From Microbacterium sp. XT11 (GTDB lineage: Bacteria; Actinomycetota; Actinomycetes; Actinomycetales; Microbacteriaceae): a stretch of 64,000 nucleotides of DNA. The translations under genes and the position numbers were made by a program. The DNA lies in contig NZ_CP013859.1 of assembly GCF_001513675.1 (NCBI RefSeq), positions 311,081-375,080 of the forward strand, read 5' to 3'. Shown here in pieces: positions 24,148 through 33,336 of this stretch (position 1 is its first letter; each line of letters starts with the position of its first letter). The notes beneath the pieces are model-generated. The model saw only the letters and a program-made list of their open reading frames with translations. It was not told the DNA's origin and made no database searches.

Positions 24148-26114
24148 GTTCCCGCATCCGCCTCCCCGAAGACGACCGCGCCCTGTCGCCGTACACCGGC
24201 TGGACGCGCACGCACTGGCTCACCGTGGCCGATACCGTCCTCGAGGGTGCGCGACGGCACGCGAGCCCGTCGGGCGCGCTCGTGCGGTACCCCGGCGCAC
24301 CGGGCGGATTCGGGAGCCACGTCGACGGCCTCGAAGGATTCACCCGCACCTTCATGCTCGCCGCGTTCCGCATCGCAGGAGACCCCGACGGCACGCAGGC
24401 CCTCGCCGAGCGATGCGCCCGTGCCATCGCGGCCGGCGTCGACCGCGCGCATCCGGAACGCTGGCCGCGGCCCGACGAGGTCGATCAGGCCAAGGTCGAG
24501 GCCGCGGCTCTCGCGGTCGGGCTCCACCTCGTGCGCGACGCCGTGTGGGCGCGGCTCGACGAGACCGCGCAGGCGCAGACCATCGACTACCTCGCCTCGT
24601 TCATCGGCGGCAGCCGCCCGCCGAACAACTGGGCGTGGTTCCGGCTGATCGTCGAGCAGTTCCTCGAGAACGTCGGCGGCCCCTTCTCGGACCGCGACCG
24701 AGAAGAGGACTTCGCCCTGCTCGACTCGTTCGACCGCGACGGCGGCTGGATCGCCGACGGCGCCGGACGCTCGTTCGACCACTATTCCGGCTGGGCGCTG
24801 CCGTTCTACCCCGTGATCTGGGCCGACATGGTGGCAGGCGATCCGCGTCACGCGGCCCGCATCGCCCGCTACCGCGCACGGCTCGACGACTACCTCGACG
24901 ATGCGCTTCACCTCATCGGCGCCGACGGCGCTCCCCTCATCCAGGGGCGCAGCCTCACCTACCGCTTCGCCACGGCGGGCCCCGCCTGGGCAGCCGCCTT
25001 CACGGGCGGCACCAGGCACGACCTCGGGATGCTGCGGCGAGCGGCGAGCGGGCAGGCACGGCACTTCGTCGAGCGCGGCGCTCCGGATGCCGGGGGCGTG
25101 CTCCCCCTGGGATGGCACCGCCCGTGGCGAGCGATCGCCCAGGACTATTCGGGGCCGGGCTCGCCCTACTGGGCCGCCAAGGGGATGCTGGGCATCGCAC
25201 TGCCGGCGGACCATCCCGTCTGGACCGCGACCGAGGCTCCGCTGCCGATCGACCGGGGCGACGTCGCGCGAGTGCTGACCGTGCCTGGCTGGCTCGTGTC
25301 GGGCACGGCATCCGACGGTATCGTCCGCGTGGTCAACCACGGCACGGATCATCGCATCGAGGGAGACCTGCAGCCCGATGCCCCGCTGTACGCGAAGCTC
25401 GGCTACTCCACGGCGACGGCCCCGGTGCTCGCGGGCGACGGCGTCGCGCACCCCGTCGACGGCACCGTCGCGATCCTGCGCGACGGACGCCCCAGTCACC
25501 GGTCCGGTTTCGCCGTGGGCGAGCTCCGCGACGATCGCGGCACGCTGCTCGGCGCCTCCGCCGCGCCCGCCCACTGGCCCCTGGAGCTCGTCGACGCGCC
25601 GGACACCGGGGTGGGCGCCATGGCGGCGCGCACCGAGCTCGGTCCGCTCGTCGAGATCGCGTCGGCCGTCCGCAGCGCGTGGGAGGTGCGCTTCGTCCGC
25701 GTCGCCGGCGCGGGGCTCCGCGATGGCGACCTGCTGCGCATCGGCGGGTGGGCGCTCTCGTCCGACACGCTCGCCGTCTCGGGCGGCGCGGGCGTCACCG
25801 ACGGAGAGCGCAGCAGCAGGCTCATCGCCCTGCACGGTCTGTCCGCGGCATCCGGATGCGTGGATCTGCTCGACGATGTGACACCCCTCGCCCCGCGCAC
25901 AGCCGTGCCCCGCATCACCGCACCGGTGCCGGCAGACCGTTGGGCGGTCGTCGCCGTGCTGCTCGGCGCGGCGTCGGACCCGCCGGCCGTCCGCGCCGAG
26001 ACGACAGACTCGTGGCGGATCGACTGGCCCGACGGGGCCGTCACGATCGTCGAGCCCGGCGCCCTCGTGCCGCGCGCGGCGGCGGGACGCACGGAGAGCG
26101 CCGCGCGCGAGTGA
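24144..26114 (+). CDS. DUF2264 domain-containing protein
   Basis: 656-residue cytoplasmic protein. The N-terminal 350 residues match DUF2264, an all-alpha toroid resembling glycoside hydrolase or lyase (alpha/alpha)6 barrels: YTGWTRTHWLTVADTVLEGA, GFTRTFMLAAFRIAG, GSRPPNNWAWFRLIVEQFLE and FDHYSGWALPFYPVIWADMVAGD. The C-terminal 250 residues look like a beta-sandwich. Genes of this family recur in polysaccharide loci, usually beside heparinase-like genes and GntR or LacI regulators, consistent with this setting. Probable glycan-processing enzyme of unproven activity. It overlaps the dehydrogenase gene by ATGA. Confidence 0.87.
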   Translation: MSSRIRLPEDDRALSPYTGWTRTHWLTVADTVLEGARRHASPSGALVRYPGAPGGFGSHVDGLEGFTRTFMLAAFRIAGDPDGTQALAERCARAIAAGVDRAHPERWPRPDEVDQAKVEAAALAVGLHLVRDAVWARLDETAQAQTIDYLASFIGGSRPPNNWAWFRLIVEQFLENVGGPFSDRDREEDFALLDSFDRDGGWIADGAGRSFDHYSGWALPFYPVIWADMVAGDPRHAARIARYRARLDDYLDDALHLIGADGAPLIQGRSLTYRFATAGPAWAAAFTGGTRHDLGMLRRAASGQARHFVERGAPDAGGVLPLGWHRPWRAIAQDYSGPGSPYWAAKGMLGIALPADHPVWTATEAPLPIDRGDVARVLTVPGWLVSGTASDGIVRVVNHGTDHRIEGDLQPDAPLYAKLGYSTATAPVLAGDGVAHPVDGTVAILRDGRPSHRSGFAVGELRDDRGTLLGASAAPAHWPLELVDAPDTGVGAMAARTELGPLVEIASAVRSAWEVRFVRVAGAGLRDGDLLRIGGWALSSDTLAVSGGAGVTDGERSSRLIALHGLSAASGCVDLLDDVTPLAPRTAVPRITAPVPADRWAVVAVLLGAASDPPAVRAETTDSWRIDWPDGAVTIVEPGALVPRAAAGRTESAARE

Positions 26115-26163
26115 CACCGCTCCGGGGCGACCGCACGCCCGCGCCGCTGCGCCGACGACCCGG

Positions 26164-27126
26164 TCAGGCGCTCGCGCGCACGACGAGGTTCGTCGGCACC
26201 ACCGCCGCATCGGAGGCGGCATCCGCTCCCTCGATCTCCGCGACCAGCGTTCCCACGGCGCGTTGCGCGAGGGCCGCGAAGTCCTGCCGGATCGTCGTCA
26301 GGGGCGGGCGGTAGTTCGCGGCATCCGGCACGTCGTCGAAGCCCACGACGGCCACCTCATCGGGAATGCGACGGCCAGACTCCGCGAGGGCGCGCATCAG
26401 CCCGAGAGCCATCTGGTCGTTCGCGCAGAACACGGCGGATGCCGCTGCGAACTCGCGACCGGCGCGGTATCCGGCTTCGGCGCTCCAGTCGCCTCGCACC
26501 GGGTCTGGTGCATCGACGCCGTGCGCCGCGAGGGTCTCGCGCCAGCCCCGCTCGCGCTCGGCGGCCGCGAACGAGTCGGCGGGACCTGCCAGGTGGTGCA
26601 CGAGGCCGTGGCCGCGCGACAGCAGATGCGCCGTGGCCGCCGCAGCTCCCCCGGCGTGGTCGCTGTGCACGACCGCGTAGTCCGAACCCGAGGCCGCGTC
26701 GACGACCACCAGGCGCAGCCCCGGGGGCCGATCGGCGCCGGAGACCTGCGCGGACGCCTCGTTGAGCACGATGGCGCCGTCGACCTCCTGCTCGGCGAGG
26801 CGCTCGAAGGCGTCGGCCACGCCGGACGACGCGGTGACGAGGGTGAGCGCGTACCCCCGCTCGGCCGCCGCTTCGGCCGTGGCCTGCAGCATCCGGGAGT
26901 TGCCGACCGTCGCCAGCGTCGTGACGACGAGGCCGATGGTCTGCGAGCGCCCGGTGCGCAGGGCTCGTGCGGCGCGGTGCGGACGGTAGCCCAGCTCCGC
27001 CATCGCCTTCTCGACGCGGGCCCGCGTCGCCGGATCGACACGGGGGCTGTCGTTGACGACGCGCGACACGGTCTGCCCTGACACGCCGGCGCGCGCTGCG
27101 ACCATCGCCATCGAGACCCGGCCCAT
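26164..27126 (-). CDS. LacI-family transcriptional regulator
   Basis: 320-residue regulator: HTH SMAMVAARAGVSGQTVSRVVNDSPRVD (5-31), hinge HRAARALRTGRSQTIGLVV, then a sugar-binding domain ending in VVGFDDVPDAANYRPPLTTIRQDF. A GGGGAGG ribosome site precedes the ATG. It is divergent from galT, and two CG-centred operators 31 bp apart lie between them, so galactose or another sugar controlling galT-galK is the simplest role. It also converges on the DUF2264 gene, so a link to that locus is possible. Confidence 0.92.
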   Translation of the reverse strand: MGRVSMAMVAARAGVSGQTVSRVVNDSPRVDPATRARVEKAMAELGYRPHRAARALRTGRSQTIGLVVTTLATVGNSRMLQATAEAAAERGYALTLVTASSGVADAFERLAEQEVDGAIVLNEASAQVSGADRPPGLRLVVVDAASGSDYAVVHSDHAGGAAAATAHLLSRGHGLVHHLAGPADSFAAAERERGWRETLAAHGVDAPDPVRGDWSAEAGYRAGREFAAASAVFCANDQMALGLMRALAESGRRIPDEVAVVGFDDVPDAANYRPPLTTIRQDFAALAQRAVGTLVAEIEGADAASDAAVVPTNLVVRASA

Positions 27127-27175
27127 GTCCTCCCCGTTCTTCGCGCTCCGGCCTTCTCGGCCGGTTCAGCATCCA

Positions 27176-27189
27176 TGTTGACGTTATCA
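27176..27189. promoter_or_regulatory. LacI-type operator O1 in the galT-lacI interval
   Basis: TGTTGACGTTATCA, centred on CG, is an imperfect palindrome of the LacI/GalR type. It shares its outer TGTT and CA bases with O2. Confidence 0.6.
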
Positions 27190-27206
27190 CGGAGGCCGTG
27201 CCACCA

Positions 27207-27220
27207 TGTTTACGTGAACA
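27207..27220. promoter_or_regulatory. LacI-type operator O2 in the galT-lacI interval
   Basis: TGTTTACGTGAACA is a palindrome with 5 of 6 half-site positions matching. Its centre is 31 bp from O1, three helical turns, so both sites face the same side of the DNA. Confidence 0.65.
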
Positions 27221-27237
27221 CGCAGAATCTCCCGGAG

Positions 27238-28415
27238 ATGCGCACCGAGACCCTCGGCGCCGGTGTCGTCAAGCGCGCCACCGTGCTGGCCGACGGCCGC
27301 GAGCTCATCTACTACGACGACCCCGGCACGGAGCTCCCGGCCGAACGCTCCATCGACGCGCGGACGCTCGACCCTCGGCCCGAGACGGCGACGATGCGCC
27401 TCGACGTGCTCACCGGAGACTGGATCACGGTCGCGTCGAACCGCCAGAACCGGGTCATGATGCCGGGCGCCGACGCAGATCCCCTCGCACCGCAGTCTCC
27501 GACGAACCCGTCTGAGGTGCCGTCTCTGTACGACGTCGCCGTGTTCGAGAACAAGTCGCCGGCGTTCGGCCCCGCTCTCGCCGAGGCCTCCGGCGCCGCT
27601 CCGGCGGTCGCCGGCGCCGCTCCTACGGCGGCGAACGCTCCGCGCGGGCTCGACGATCTCGCCGCCCTCGGGCTCGGGCGCACGCGCACGGCTGTCGGAC
27701 GCTGCGAAGTGGTGTGCTTCAGCCCCGAGCACACGGGGTCGTTCGGCACGCAGACCGTCACACGCGCGCGCACGGTCATCGAGGCGTGGGCGGACCGCAC
27801 GGCCGCGCTGGCGCAGCTCCCCGGAGTGGAGCAGGTGTTCCCGTTCGAGAACCGCGGCGAGGCGATCGGCGTGACGCTGCCGCATCCGCACGGCCAGATC
27901 TACGCGTACCCCTACGTCACGCCGCGCACGAGCCGCGTGCTCGAGAGCATCGACCGCACGGCTCCCGATCTGTTCCACCGCATCCTCGAGTCGGAACAGC
28001 GCTCGGAGCGGGTCGTCTTCCAGGGCGAGCACTGGACGGCGTTCGTGCCGTTCGCGGCGCGCTGGCCGCTCGAGGTGCACCTCATGCCGCATCGGCACGT
28101 GCCCGACCTGGCGGAGACGACGGATGCCGAGCGCGACGAGCTCGCCCCGCTGTATCTTCGGCTGCTCCGCGGCGTCGACGCGCTCTACGAGACGCCCACG
28201 CCGTACATCGCCGCGTGGCACCAGGCGCCCGTGCACGTCGGCCGCGACACGGTGCGGCTGCACCTGCAGCTGACGAGCCCGCGCCGTGCGGCCGACAAGC
28301 TGAAGTTCCTCGCCGGCTCCGAGGCCGCGATGTGGGCCTGGGCTGCCGAGGTCACCCCGGAGCAGGGCGCCGCCCGCATCCGCGACGCCATCGCACGATC
28401 TGAGGAGACCACCGC

Positions 28416-28419
<4 letters not shown>
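27238..28419 (+). CDS. galT: Galactose-1-phosphate uridylyltransferase
   Basis: Transfers UMP between UDP-glucose and galactose 1-phosphate in the Leloir pathway, 393 residues from the ATG at 27238; a GTG at 27214 lies inside operator O2 and is less likely. The active-site HPH (216-218, in LPHPHGQIYAYPY) holds the uridylylated histidine, and FENRGEAIGVT precedes it. RQNR and C-terminal WHQAPVH are family features. Residues about 115-135 are an Ala/Pro-rich insertion (ASGAAPAVAGAAPTAANAP) encoded by a repeated GGCGCCGCTCC. It overlaps galK by ATGA. Confidence 0.94.
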
Positions 28420-29660
<1,241 letters not shown>

Positions 29661-29665
29661 GACCC

Positions 29666-29702
29666 GTGGCCGGTGGCCCTGGCCCGGTGGCCGGTGGCCC
29701 TG
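29666..29702. repeat. 21-bp-period direct repeat downstream of galK
   Basis: GTGGCCGGTGGCCCTG occurs exactly at 29666-29681 and 29687-29702, immediately before the palindrome. Confidence 0.8.
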
Positions 29703-29772
29703 CCGAGTTTTCGAGTCGCATGATTTGCCCCGATTCGGCCGATTTGAGGGCAATTCATGCGACTCGAACGGC
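29702..29772. repeat. Long palindrome A between galK and galE
   Basis: Arms at 29711-29730 and 29748-29767 (TCGAGTCGCATGATTTGCCC and complement) match at 19 of 20 positions, and GCCG/CGGC extend the stem. The 17-nt loop contains TTCGGCCGATTT. Palindrome B beyond galE has the same loop core and ATGAnTTG/CAAnTCAT in the arms. It could be a processing or attenuation hairpin or a dispersed repeat. The rest of this 243-bp gap holds no gene. Confidence 0.85.
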
Positions 29773-29903
29773 AAGGGAGGGCGCCGGGGACCCCGGAGAC
29801 CCGGAGGCGGCACCGACACCACCGGGAAGCTCCGGCGGGGGAAGCGACCGAACACGCTGACAGAATGGGAAACCGAGCCGCGAGGGCGGCAGGAGAGGAA
29901 CGC

Positions 29904-30875
29904 ATGTCCTGGATCGTCACCGGCGGGGCCGGCTACATCGGATCGCACGTCGTCCGCGCACTCGCGGATGCCGGACTCGCCCCGGTCGTGATCGACGACC
30001 TGTCGAGCGGCGTCGCGTCGTTCGTACCCGAGGGCGTGCCGTTCGTGAAGGGCAGCATCCTCGACCGTGAGCTCGTCGAGAACGCGCTGCGCGAGCACGA
30101 CGCCGAGGGGGTCATCCACGTCGCGGGGTTCAAGTACGCCGGCGTGTCGGTCGAGCGTCCGCTCCACACCTACGCGCAGAACGTCGAGGGCACCCGCATC
30201 CTGCTCGAGGCCATGGAGGCGGCAGGAGTCGCGAACATCGTGTTCTCGTCGTCGGCTGCGGTGTACGGCACACCCGACGTCCCGCTCGTGGTCGAGGACA
30301 CCCCGAAGAAGCCGGCGAGTCCGTACGGCGAGTCCAAGCTCATCGGCGAATGGATGCTGCGCGACCAGGCCGTCGCCACCGCGGGCTCGGAGCATCCGCT
30401 GCGCCACACGTCGCTGCGGTACTTCAACGTCGTGGGATCCGCCGACCCCGCGGTGTACGACGTGAGTCCGCACAACCTGTTCCCGATCGTGTTCGAGAAG
30501 CTGCTCGCGGGCGAGACGCCGCGCATCAACGGCGACGACTACGACACCCCCGACGGCACGAACGTGCGTGACTACGTGCACGTCGGCGACATCGCCGCAG
30601 CGCACGTGGAGGCGGCGAAGCGGCTGTCGTCGGGCGCGCCGATCGAACCGGCATACAACCTCGGCTCGGGCGACGGGCTCAGCGTGAAGCAGATCATGGA
30701 CGCCATGGCTCGCGTGACCGGCATCGACTTCACGCCCGAGATCGGCCCTCGCCGTCCGGGCGACCCCGACCGGATCGTCGCGACGGGCGAGCTCGCCGCG
30801 CGCGACCTGGGCTGGAAGATGCGCTACTCCGTCGACGACATGGTCCGCACCGGCTGGGAGGCCCGCCGAGGCTGA
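29904..30875 (+). CDS. galE: UDP-glucose 4-epimerase
   Basis: Interconverts UDP-galactose and UDP-glucose, completing the Leloir pathway. Extended short-chain dehydrogenase fold, 323 residues: NAD motif GGAGYIGSH (7-15), catalytic Tyr141 and Lys145 (SPYGESK) with Ser115-117, and RYFNVVGSADP in the substrate domain. The ATG at 29904 has AGGAGAGG upstream. It is flanked on both sides by related long palindromes. Downstream it converges with the GPH transporter gene. Confidence 0.94.
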   Translation: MSWIVTGGAGYIGSHVVRALADAGLAPVVIDDLSSGVASFVPEGVPFVKGSILDRELVENALREHDAEGVIHVAGFKYAGVSVERPLHTYAQNVEGTRILLEAMEAAGVANIVFSSSAAVYGTPDVPLVVEDTPKKPASPYGESKLIGEWMLRDQAVATAGSEHPLRHTSLRYFNVVGSADPAVYDVSPHNLFPIVFEKLLAGETPRINGDDYDTPDGTNVRDYVHVGDIAAAHVEAAKRLSSGAPIEPAYNLGSGDGLSVKQIMDAMARVTGIDFTPEIGPRRPGDPDRIVATGELAARDLGWKMRYSVDDMVRTGWEARRG

Positions 30876-30903
30876 CCCCGCCCCCTCCGACAGGCCCCCC
30901 TCC

Positions 30904-30964
30904 GCTCAGGTATGAGTTGTGGTCGGTTTTCGGACGATTTTCCGACCACAAGTCATACCTGAGC
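30904..30964. repeat. Long palindrome B after galE
   Basis: Arms at 30904-30926 and 30942-30964 match at 22 of 23 positions (left arm begins GCTCAGGTATGAGTTGTGG). The 15-nt loop contains TTCGGACGATTT, differing from the loop of palindrome A at one position. It lies between convergent galE and the transporter gene and may also act as a bidirectional terminator. Confidence 0.85.
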
Positions 30965-30969
30965 GCGGG

Positions 30970-31020
30970 GACCTGAGCGCGGCGACCTGAGCGGGGCGAC
31001 CTGAGCGCCGCGACCTGGGG
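30970..31020. repeat. 14-bp tandem repeats next to palindrome B
   Basis: GACCTGAGCGCGGC, GACCTGAGCGGGGC and GACCTGAGCGCCGC follow head to tail (30970-31011), then a degenerate GACCTGGGGC. The unit shares CCTGAGCG with the right arm of palindrome B, suggesting it grew from the palindrome edge. Confidence 0.8.
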
Positions 31021-31033
31021 CGGGGCGAGTGGG

Positions 31034-32416
31034 TCAGAGGTCGCGGGAACGGATGGGGTAGAGCCAGAAGCACAGCCACGCGAGGGCCGTGAAGCCCAGC
31101 GGGAGCACCGCGAGCATCAGCCGCATCCCGCCGTCCACCGTGCCGGGCTGCGCATCGCCGAGCGACGCGTCGAACCCGGATGCCGTCAGCACGGCCGCCG
31201 CGACGACCGCCTGAAGCACGACCGACCCCCGCACGACGAACCCGTTGACGCCGAAGTACGCGCCCTCGCGGCGATGCCCCGTGCGGACCGCGTCCTCGTC
31301 GATGATCTGCCCGAGCATCACCTCGAGCAACTGCAGCAACCCGCCGACCCCCACGCCGACAGCGACGCCGACGAGCGCCGCGCCCAGCACGGACGTCGGG
31401 AGCCAGTACGCCAGCACGGCGATGCCGAACACCCCGACACTCCACAGAACCGCCGTGCGCGGTGACGTCCGCCGCACCACGGCGCTCCAGAGCACGATCG
31501 ACGGTATTGCCGTGACGAAGATCGCGCCGAGCAGGATGCTGCCCGCACCTTCGTCTGCGCGCAGGGAATACCGGACGTAAAACGGGATCGCGGCGAGGAT
31601 GATCGCGATCGACGTCTGCACCGCGAGCGACCCGAGCACATACGGCACGAACGCGCGGTTGCCGAACGTGAGCGCGAGCTGTCGCCGCCACGTCATCGCC
31701 TCGGATGCCGCCTCGGGCACGCGCCGCTCGATCATTCCGCCGGCGAACGACCACACGAGCAACACGAGGCACACGGCGCCGAGCACGAGGGCCATGCCCG
31801 GCCAGCCCAGGGTTCCGTACAGGGCCGGCGCTCCGGCCGTGCCCAGCACCATGCCGAGGATCGCGAAGATCTGCCGGGGGACGTTGCCCCGCGCTCGCTC
31901 CTCGGTCGTGCGGAAGATCTCGGGGAACAGCGCTGAGACGTTGAGTACCACCACCACGAAGGCGATGTCGTACACCGCAACGATGATGAGGAACCACACG
32001 ATCAGTCCGCCCACAGGGAGCGAAGGAGGCATCCAGACCAATGCGAACGCGACGACCAAGGGCACGATCCCCAGACCGATCCACGGCACGCGACGACCCC
32101 ACGGCGTGCGGATGCGATCCGAGAGCGCACCCACGACGGGGTTGAGGACGGCGTTGAGGATGCCGTGCGCGATCATCGCGCCGGCGACCCAGGCCGGAGG
32201 CACGCCGAGGTGCGTGACGTAGAAGTAGACGACGAACGCCGAGAACGTCTGCGCCATGAGCTGGGTGGGAAACCCGGATGCTCCGAACGCGACCGCCTGG
32301 AGACGTGAGGGAGCTGCATCGAGGCGTCGGTCGCGGAGCGCCGCGAGTCCGCGTGCTCGGTTCGCCGTCAGGGTTCCGTTCACGCCTCCGGATGCCGCGC
32401 CCGCCCGCCGGCTCAC
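31034..32416 (-). CDS. MFS / GPH-family sugar:cation symporter
   Basis: 460-residue membrane transporter with about twelve helices. The loop DRIRTPWGRRVPWIGLGIVP matches the GPH (glycoside-pentoside-hexuronide) pattern D-x-x-x-x-x-G-R-R-P. It is third in an operon ROK-ChbG-transporter. Its GTG at 32416 overlaps the ChbG stop (GTGA) and has GGGAG upstream. Likely substrates are N-acetylated or deacetylated amino-sugar oligomers processed by ChbG (inference from context). Confidence 0.88.
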   Translation of the reverse strand: MSRRAGAASGGVNGTLTANRARGLAALRDRRLDAAPSRLQAVAFGASGFPTQLMAQTFSAFVVYFYVTHLGVPPAWVAGAMIAHGILNAVLNPVVGALSDRIRTPWGRRVPWIGLGIVPLVVAFALVWMPPSLPVGGLIVWFLIIVAVYDIAFVVVVLNVSALFPEIFRTTEERARGNVPRQIFAILGMVLGTAGAPALYGTLGWPGMALVLGAVCLVLLVWSFAGGMIERRVPEAASEAMTWRRQLALTFGNRAFVPYVLGSLAVQTSIAIILAAIPFYVRYSLRADEGAGSILLGAIFVTAIPSIVLWSAVVRRTSPRTAVLWSVGVFGIAVLAYWLPTSVLGAALVGVAVGVGVGGLLQLLEVMLGQIIDEDAVRTGHRREGAYFGVNGFVVRGSVVLQAVVAAAVLTASGFDASLGDAQPGTVDGGMRLMLAVLPLGFTALAWLCFWLYPIRSRDL

Positions 32417-33336
32417 CGGATGCTCCCGCGCTGCAGGTCGCGCAGGGCACGCCATCCGATGCGCACGAGTCCTTCGTCGGCGATCGCGGCATGCACGAGC
32501 GGGTCGGCGAGCATCCGCCGTTCGTAGCCGCGCTTGGCCGCGGAGTAGTCGACGGCGGCTCGCAGTTCGTCGTCATCGACCATGGGGTGCAGGTAGAGCT
32601 CGGTCACACCGGCGGGCACGGCGCGCAGCAGCGCGATGAACCCGTCGCGCACCTGTTCGTACGTCTCCTCGTCGTCGGTGCCCTCGCCCGCGAGCTCGAA
32701 CGGATGCGTCCACAAACGGTCGATGATCTCGATGCCGAGCGCGTCCGCCGCGGCTGCGGCCGCATCGAGCTTGTGCTGCATCGCCGCATCGTCGCCGGTG
32801 CCGTCCATGCTGCGCGGCAGCCGGAACGGAAGCCCGTGCGCGGCGGCCAGCGCGAATACCGGCTCGAGGAAGTCGCGCCCGGTGAACAGGCCGTACACCG
32901 AGCCCATGTGGTTGTCGAGGTGCGTGACGTCGACCCCGGCGTCGAGCGCTGCCTGCAGTTGCGCGGCGAGCTCGGCCGCCACGTCTCCGGCATCCGCCGT
33001 GCTCTCGACCGTCGCGACGTCGTGGGGGAAGAACCCGTCGGCGTCGAGGAGCGTGGTCGCCGTGCCGGTCAGCGGGCGCCACCGGTACCGGCTCCACTCG
33101 CTCGTGAGCACGAGGTGCACGCCGACATCGAGGTCCGTGCGGGAGGCCGCGAAGGCCAGAGCCTCCGGGGACCACGCGCACGGCACCATGACGGTCGTGG
33201 AGTCGATGCGCCCGGCGGGCAGCAATTCGGCGATCGCAGTGTTCGCCGCATGGCACATGCCGAAGTCGTCCGCGTTGATGATGATGGCTCTCGTCCCCGA
33301 CGGGTGGCCGAGCCTTTCGATGAGCGGGCCGGTCAT
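32413..33336 (-). CDS. ChbG/YdjC-family carbohydrate deacetylase
   Basis: 307-residue metal-dependent deacetylase family protein. In the family it removes an N-acetyl group from chitobiose or related disaccharides. Metal and catalytic residues are visible: Asp23-Asp24 in INADDFGMCHAANTAIAE, His74 in VGVHLVLTSEW, and His139 and His143 in THLDNHMGS. It overlaps the ROK gene by ATGA and the transporter gene by GTGA. The operon would sense, deacetylate and import an amino sugar. No hydrolase or kinase for it lies in the operon. Confidence 0.9.
   Translation of the reverse strand: MTGPLIERLGHPSGTRAIIINADDFGMCHAANTAIAELLPAGRIDSTTVMVPCAWSPEALAFAASRTDLDVGVHLVLTSEWSRYRWRPLTGTATTLLDADGFFPHDVATVESTADAGDVAAELAAQLQAALDAGVDVTHLDNHMGSVYGLFTGRDFLEPVFALAAAHGLPFRLPRSMDGTGDDAAMQHKLDAAAAAADALGIEIIDRLWTHPFELAGEGTDDEETYEQVRDGFIALLRAVPAGVTELYLHPMVDDDELRAAVDYSAAKRGYERRMLADPLVHAAIADEGLVRIGWRALRDLQRGSIR

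Noticed and set aside
23178..26222. 1014-codon minus-strand frame opposite the dehydrogenase and DUF2264 genes
   Set aside because: Composition is Arg/Ala/Ser filler and it conflicts with two well-supported genes.
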